From Bryobacteraceae bacterium (GTDB taxonomy: Bacteria > Acidobacteriota > Terriglobia > Bryobacterales > Bryobacteraceae): 8,345 bases of DNA. Within the stretch, counting starts at the first letter, position 1; the number at the start of each line of letters is the position of its first letter. The stretch is taken from positions 1-8,345 of the forward strand of contig CANGVB010000125.1 of assembly GCA_947456995.1 (NCBI GenBank). Reading direction: 5' to 3'. This document shows, in pieces, positions 6,001-8,345 of this stretch. The notes beneath the pieces are model-generated. The model was not told where the DNA came from and made no database searches. It worked only from the letters and a program-made list of their open reading frames with translations. Both the position numbers and the translations under genes were made by a program.

Positions 6001-6388
6001 ATTCGTCACCCAGCGTGCTGACGCCACCGGCATCGATCCCAAGTCTTCCTTCAATGGCATAACGCCCGGCAGCGGTTTTGGCACAAACAATACCAACCTC
6101 TTCTGGCTTAACCCGAATGCCTTCCGCGCCGCCGCACCTCTAACCTTCGGCAATTCCGGCCGCAATGTAATCGTCGGGCCTGGCTTCATGAACTTCGACC
6201 TCTCGCTGTTCAAAACCTGGAACTTCACCGAGCGCTATAACCTGCGCTTCCAGTTCGAGGCCTTTAATGCCTTAAACAACGTCCGCTTCAATCCACCAGA
6301 CGTAAACGTGGCCTCACCCACCTTCGGCCGCATTCTCGGCGCGCTTGAAGGCCGCCGCTTGCAACTGGCCCTGCGCTTCACGTTCTGA
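3062..6388 (+). CDS. TonB-dependent receptor, Oar-like, with carboxypeptidase-regulatory-like domain
   Basis: This is a 1108-residue outer-membrane protein. Domains in order: a Sec signal peptide (residues 1-26, cut probably after SLSA); a carboxypeptidase-regulatory-like beta-sandwich (about 31-122, with IAGVVTDESGSAVPQANL and the G-E-F-x-L-P-Q-L-P-P-G-R-Y motif at 69-81); a plug domain (about 125-260, with LPLNGRNYLTLGALTPGVV and YLYDGVE); and then a long barrel. GIINVASRSGTNQWHG (247-262) and FHFLRNNALDGRTFF mark the plug-to-barrel passage of Oar-type receptors. The chain ends in RLQLALRFTF, with the C-terminal phenylalanine typical of outer-membrane barrels. Such proteins are thought to import large or scarce substrates, often glycans, using TonB energy; the substrate cannot be read from sequence. 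I see no clear TonB box, and no SusD-like partner is adjacent. Third codon positions are strongly C/G-biased compared with the gene at 6703. It has its own leader and a possible terminator and looks monocistronic. It has no frameshift and appears intact. Confidence 0.93.
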   Translation: MLSTLRSISLIKAITLLAFATLSLSAQVNTSAIAGVVTDESGSAVPQANLTLTDLDTGATRKTTSEASGEFVLPQLPPGRYKLQVNNTGFQGFLVEMIQLGIAERVRVDVRLRLGAVAETVTVSGAAAPLLEAESASLGQTVSRKAINDLPLNGRNYLTLGALTPGVVPQIPAAQGPASFVSATTSRSDRSILVGGQRESSTSYLYDGVEMRNPRVGDSSITPSLDAVQEFKIQRNFFQAEFGNAPGIINVASRSGTNQWHGSAFHFLRNNALDGRTFFARSVEPFKRNQFGFAVGGPIIKDKLFVFGNYEGFRQRLGITQRGLFPRQNAELAGNFTQNIFADRAAQVIHDPLTFNPATNTRTPFPGNIIPANRINRVSRNFFPFIPLTNAAASEGVNLTGIPVQGLNDDQFNIRVDYRLNDTHQFFFRFTEQDAPLSPAALQPLGGAQVISFGRAAVGQVVSTLRPNVVNVFRLAYNQAKLFGQQVPVDRNLASEIGITGVSDVPRNFGVPNIGWVGYSGIGSNGLTQGNNLHNYQFSNATTWIKSGHTVKWGYEVRQSRNFANGDNGPRGSFTFGSPGYTSALDPATGNPISGSGNPVADFLLGFPLNGSGAVGSSATNFRFYTQNLFIQDDWKISRSLTINYGLRHEIITPPKPIVQERGNVYGFDFRTGRQIFPILGQVRDSVVSPDYGNFAPRFGFAYNPTFAQAWVLRGGVGIYFDQGQMNETQFITNGPPIFTQQNNNFTGRGLPEMTFGVNALPAIQVPPIDANYQTPQGIFLFAQEMDGRKPRVYMWNMSIQRSLGNKWVAEAAYVGSQGRRLTKRFNSDADATPGELYRVTPGVRRFPRLNGMLYSSLSGMSQFHALNLRLDRRFDNGFSLLTAYSWSKSMDNDSGGSWGTPNLNPANFQLDWGPSDFNIAHRFVFSGTYEIPVGKGKRIGNSWNKTTDVLLGNWQLNAIGALQSGVHRVIGSPNNTGIGFVTQRADATGIDPKSSFNGITPGSGFGTNNTNLFWLNPNAFRAAAPLTFGNSGRNVIVGPGFMNFDLSLFKTWNFTERYNLRFQFEAFNALNNVRFNPPDVNVASPTFGRILGALEGRRLQLALRFTF

Positions 6389-6400
6389 TCTTGAGGCGCC

Positions 6401-6448
6401 GGTGAGCCCATCGAGCACCTGCTAAGGGTGTCAGTTCACCTCCCTTTT
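6401..6448 (+). terminator. Possible terminator after the receptor gene
   Basis: Nested complementary arms are present: GGTGA (6401-6405) with TCACC (6436-6440), and inside them CACC (6416-6419) with GGTG (6427-6430). TCCCTTTT follows. The stem is interrupted and the T-tract is short, so this is a weak intrinsic terminator at best. It starts 12 bases after the receptor stop codon, the expected place. Confidence 0.4.
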
Positions 6449-6616
6449 CGCAGCTTTAGGCCTAGATCATAGCCAGTCGGCAACCGCCAAATCAGGCTGT
6501 TTACGGGCTATGCCGGAAATGCCCTGCGCAGTCACTGCAGGTGGCGGTACCAGTCACCGTTACTGGGCCTCAAAGACTTGCAAAAGCTCCGCAGCTACTC
6601 AGGTTGGAAGTGTTGG

Positions 6617-6646
6617 TTGTGGATCGTTTGGAAGAAAGAATGTAAT
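6617..6646 (+). promoter_or_regulatory. Candidate promoter of the beta-trefoil gene
   Basis: TTGTGG (6617-6622) and TGTAAT (6641-6646) are 18 bases apart. The -10 matches 5 of 6 consensus bases and the -35 only TTG. Transcription would start near 6653, about 50 bases before the preferred ATG at 6703. A TATTAT at 6658-6663 is another -10-like site without a -35. Confidence 0.3.
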
Positions 6647-6694
6647 GCCCGAAGTTGTATTATTCTTAGCGAATGAAGGAAGAAAACCGAATTC

Positions 6695-6700
6695 GAGGGG
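6695..6700 (+). promoter_or_regulatory. Ribosome binding site that decides the beta-trefoil gene start
   Basis: GAGGGG lies directly before the ATG at 6703 (4 bases from GAGG to ATG). The alternative in-frame ATG at 6673 has no such purine block upstream, so 6703 is preferred. Confidence 0.5.
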
Positions 6701-6702
6701 TC

Positions 6703-7779
6703 ATGCGAGTTTTCGCATCATTGACTCTTTTTGTATGTCAGCTTAGCGCCCAAGTTCCCACGCCGGCTGAATTGTTTCCATTGTTTCCTTTGTCTTTCGT
6801 GAGTGGCCAATGGTTTCGTCTTGAGTTCGTCGCTGACCGCTCGAAGACACTGGAGGTGGATGGGTCCTGGTTTTCTGCCAATACACGGGTGCAGGTCTAC
6901 CGCGGATATGGCAGCAATGGTGCTGTTAGTGGAGATGTTCAGCAGTGGATGATTCTTCTGACTGGACGTACACCACAGGGAGAAATTGCTGTTCGTGTTG
7001 CGAGCAAGCCCTTTACGAAATGTCTTGATTCGCTTGCGAACGGATCTGGGAGCCTCAATATCGCGCCTTGCACGGCCTCGCCGAGTCAAGTGTGGGTAAT
7101 GCGACCTGACCCCTCTACTGGAGGTTTTTGGCTGATTTCATTCTTTAGTGGTCTGGCCCTTCAAGCGAATGCTCTTTCTGATGGTGCTGCCGTTTTTCTG
7201 GCGCCGGTATCCAGCCAACCTTCGCAGAAATTCATCATTACCAGCGTTGGCGTTACCGGCGTGGCTCAATCCAGGAGTCTAGCCGAATTTCAGGACTACC
7301 ACCTGGTGAGCCGAGCTTTTCCAGGGCGCGTGGTTGCTGCCTCCTGGATTAGCAATGGAGCGAGCGTGGTGACCAAAACCCCATCTCCGGGATGTTGGGA
7401 CCGCTGGCGCTTTGGTAAATTCCATACTTACGACGATTTCCGTCCCGGGCCTATTCTTGGCGACGAAATCTCGGCATTGCTTTCCCTAAAGCCTGGCTCT
7501 TTTGATTTGTGCCGCCCGGCCGCTGCAGCGGAGATTGGCTATTCCTACATGGGGCTCCCCAACATGCCAATTACGATGTGGAGCTTTTATCGCGGAGTGA
7601 ATCAGGGCTGGCAATTTGTTCCATCCCGCAATAGCGGATTTGTGCATCTGGTCAACGTGGTGTCTGGCATGGTGATGCAGGCAAATGGAAATGGAGAATG
7701 GACGACGGTCACACAAGCAGCCTTCACTGGTGCACAGAACCAGGAGTTTCAGCTTGAACCTTTAAGCATGGTTCCTTGA
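6703..7779 (+). CDS. Secreted protein with two tandem ricin-type beta-trefoil domains, 358 aa
   Basis: The protein begins with a short Sec signal peptide (MRVFASLTLFVCQLSA, cut before QV), so it is exported. The mature part holds six Q-x-W/F-like motifs, the hallmark of ricin-B beta-trefoil lectins: QQW (80-82), QVW (129-131), QKF (175-177), then DRW (233-235), QGW (301-303) and QEF (347-349). Three repeats make one trefoil, so there are two: about 34-180 and 197-353. In the first trefoil, KCLD (106-109) and APC (121-123) match the conserved disulfide pair of ricin subdomains. Leu-Gln-Ala-Asn (152-155) and Met-Gln-Ala-Asn (325-328) are paired positions of the two halves. The second trefoil is more diverged, with long insertions (about 240-290). 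No catalytic domain is attached, so binding of carbohydrate or another surface ligand is the likely job; the ligand is unknown. A 10-residue longer form from ATG 6673 is possible. Codons are more A/T-ending than in the receptor gene. Confidence 0.8.
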   Translation: MRVFASLTLFVCQLSAQVPTPAELFPLFPLSFVSGQWFRLEFVADRSKTLEVDGSWFSANTRVQVYRGYGSNGAVSGDVQQWMILLTGRTPQGEIAVRVASKPFTKCLDSLANGSGSLNIAPCTASPSQVWVMRPDPSTGGFWLISFFSGLALQANALSDGAAVFLAPVSSQPSQKFIITSVGVTGVAQSRSLAEFQDYHLVSRAFPGRVVAASWISNGASVVTKTPSPGCWDRWRFGKFHTYDDFRPGPILGDEISALLSLKPGSFDLCRPAAAAEIGYSYMGLPNMPITMWSFYRGVNQGWQFVPSRNSGFVHLVNVVSGMVMQANGNGEWTTVTQAAFTGAQNQEFQLEPLSMVP

Positions 7780-7911
7780 TTTTCCAATCTGATGCATCGA
7801 TGGGCTCTCGGCGAGTGGTTTCAGCGCAAAGTTGTCTTGATCCCCCCATAAGATCTTGCATCGTGTTCTAGCTTGCAATTGCCATAGCGCCAGCAATAAA
7901 GTAGGTGAGGC
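7780..7911. other. Intergenic region before the dioxygenase-like gene
   Basis: These 132 bases contain an 8-bp palindrome GATGCATC (7791-7798) and no clear terminator. TTGCAA at 7873-7878 is -35-like, but no good -10 follows at the right distance. Nothing else is recognised. Confidence 0.4.
7903..7910 (+). promoter_or_regulatory. Ribosome binding site of the dioxygenase-like gene
   Basis: AGGTGAGG ends one base before the ATG at 7912; the AGGTG part has a 4-base spacing. It supports this start, which also puts the twin-arginine motif at the N-terminus. Confidence 0.5.
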
Positions 7912-8345
7912 ATGAGATCAACACCCAAACCAAACCGCCGACAGATGCTGGAGTTGTGCATTTCGCGAGGCCTGCTAATCGGCGGAGCGGCCACTGCCCT
8001 GTCGCAGAAGCAGTTGTTGTCTTACTGGGAAGCGGCTGAAGAGCAATCGCACAAGCCGACCTCGGCTGAGGTGTTGGGCCCCTTCTTTCGCAAGGGCGCG
8101 CCAGACCAGCGTGTATTGCGTGCGCCCGGTGACCCTGGCTTTCCGCTGAAGGTGAGCGGACGTGTGCTCAATACCAAGGGACAGATTGTAGAAGGCGCCA
8201 AGGTAGATCTCTGGCATGCCGATCACGGCGGTCTCTACGATACCAAAGGCTACAAGTACCGGGCCAAGTTGTCGCCCGATGCCAAGGGTGTTTATGGCGT
8301 GGATACCGTCATGCCCGGTCACTATGCGGACCGTCCCGCGCAGCA
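7912..8345 (+). CDS. Intradiol ring-cleavage dioxygenase-like protein, Tat-exported (3' end outside window)
   Basis: The frame is open to the window edge and gives 144 residues plus two bases. The N-terminus NRRQML (8-13) followed by a modest hydrophobic stretch (LLIGGAATALS) looks like a twin-arginine signal, which would export a folded metalloprotein. The mature part matches protocatechuate 3,4-dioxygenase/catechol 1,2-dioxygenase-like proteins: VLGPFFRKGAP (54-64), a beta-sandwich core VSGRVLNTKGQIVEGAKVDL (81-100), and WHADHGGLYD (101-110), whose Tyr109 aligns with the first tyrosine iron ligand. PGHYADRPAQ (135-144) follows, with Tyr138 as the probable second tyrosine ligand. The two histidine ligands (H-x-H) should come next, but the window ends on the first two bases of that codon. 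These enzymes insert O2 into catechol-type rings between the hydroxyls. The substrate is unknown; exported members have been little studied compared with cytoplasmic CatA/PcaGH. Confidence 0.87.
   Translation, partial: MRSTPKPNRRQMLELCISRGLLIGGAATALSQKQLLSYWEAAEEQSHKPTSAEVLGPFFRKGAPDQRVLRAPGDPGFPLKVSGRVLNTKGQIVEGAKVDLWHADHGGLYDTKGYKYRAKLSPDAKGVYGVDTVMPGHYADRPAQ

Larger units (their letters stand above)
6389..6702. other. Intergenic region between the receptor and the beta-trefoil gene
   Basis: These 314 bases contain a possible terminator (6401-6448) and a candidate promoter (6617-6646). A short open frame starting at 6510 runs through the start of the next gene in another frame. I see no ribosome site or recognisable protein in it and do not call it. 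No RNA gene is recognised. Confidence 0.5.

Noticed and set aside
6481..6660. Possible relic of an IS1595-like transposase zinc ribbon (segments resembling GGTSHRYW and GWKCW in different frames)
   Set aside because: It needs at least one frameshift to join the pieces, the cysteine pairs are incomplete, and no terminal inverted repeats or transposase catalytic region are nearby. Chance similarity is more likely.
6510..6746. 78-residue open frame on the plus strand
   Set aside because: It has no ribosome site, overlaps the start of the beta-trefoil gene in another frame, contains the candidate promoter, and resembles no known protein.
6389..8345. A single catabolic operon of beta-trefoil protein plus dioxygenase
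   Set aside because: The genes are separated by 132 bases, and the beta-trefoil gene has its own candidate promoter. No shared regulator is visible, so co-transcription is not supported.
1..8345. CRISPR array, tRNA or rRNA genes, integrase/attachment sites
   Set aside because: No regularly spaced repeats, cloverleaf-like tRNA sequence, conserved rRNA segments or duplicated attachment sites were seen by eye on either strand.

Overview
The window looks like a piece of an Acidobacteriota chromosome, most likely the Bryobacterales/Solibacter side of the phylum. This rests on gene content read by eye, not on a search. The evidence is a large TonB-dependent receptor of the Oar-like type (signal peptide, carboxypeptidase-regulatory-like domain, plug, barrel), which these bacteria carry in many copies; a small secreted cysteine protein of a type common in the phylum; several short conserved-looking proteins of unknown function; and a Tat-exported intradiol dioxygenase-like protein.

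Layout. 1-793 (+): the 3' end of mltG (endolytic murein transglycosylase), overlapped by 17 bases by a small gene of unknown function. It ends in a hairpin terminator shared with the convergent gene. 826-1140 (-): a small secreted protein with three cysteines. 1141-1215: a short divergent intergenic region with two perfect palindromes. 1216-1683 (+): an unknown, mostly helical protein followed by a good intrinsic terminator. 1779-2893 (+): a probable two-gene unit of an 88-residue protein with a helix-turn-helix-like segment and a PhzF-family isomerase/epimerase. 3062-6388 (+): the TonB-dependent receptor, apparently transcribed alone. 6703-7779 (+): a secreted protein built of two tandem ricin-type beta-trefoils. 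7912-end (+): an intradiol ring-cleavage dioxygenase-like protein with a twin-arginine signal, cut by the window edge exactly where the histidine iron ligands should begin.

How the genes fit together. The first 2.9 kb reads as housekeeping plus small conserved genes of unknown role. The last 5.3 kb is weighted towards the cell surface and periplasm: an outer-membrane receptor, a predicted carbohydrate-binding protein and a predicted exported aromatic-ring dioxygenase. These could serve uptake and breakdown of plant- or soil-derived polymers, but each has its own intergenic region and nothing shows that they form one pathway.

I found no tRNA, rRNA, CRISPR array, intact mobile element or clear phage gene, and no convincing undescribed multi-gene system. 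The points most worth a second look are the double beta-trefoil protein and its codon-use shift, the palindromes in the divergent promoter region, the terminator/promoter overlap at about 1690-1720, and the small proteins without a known function.
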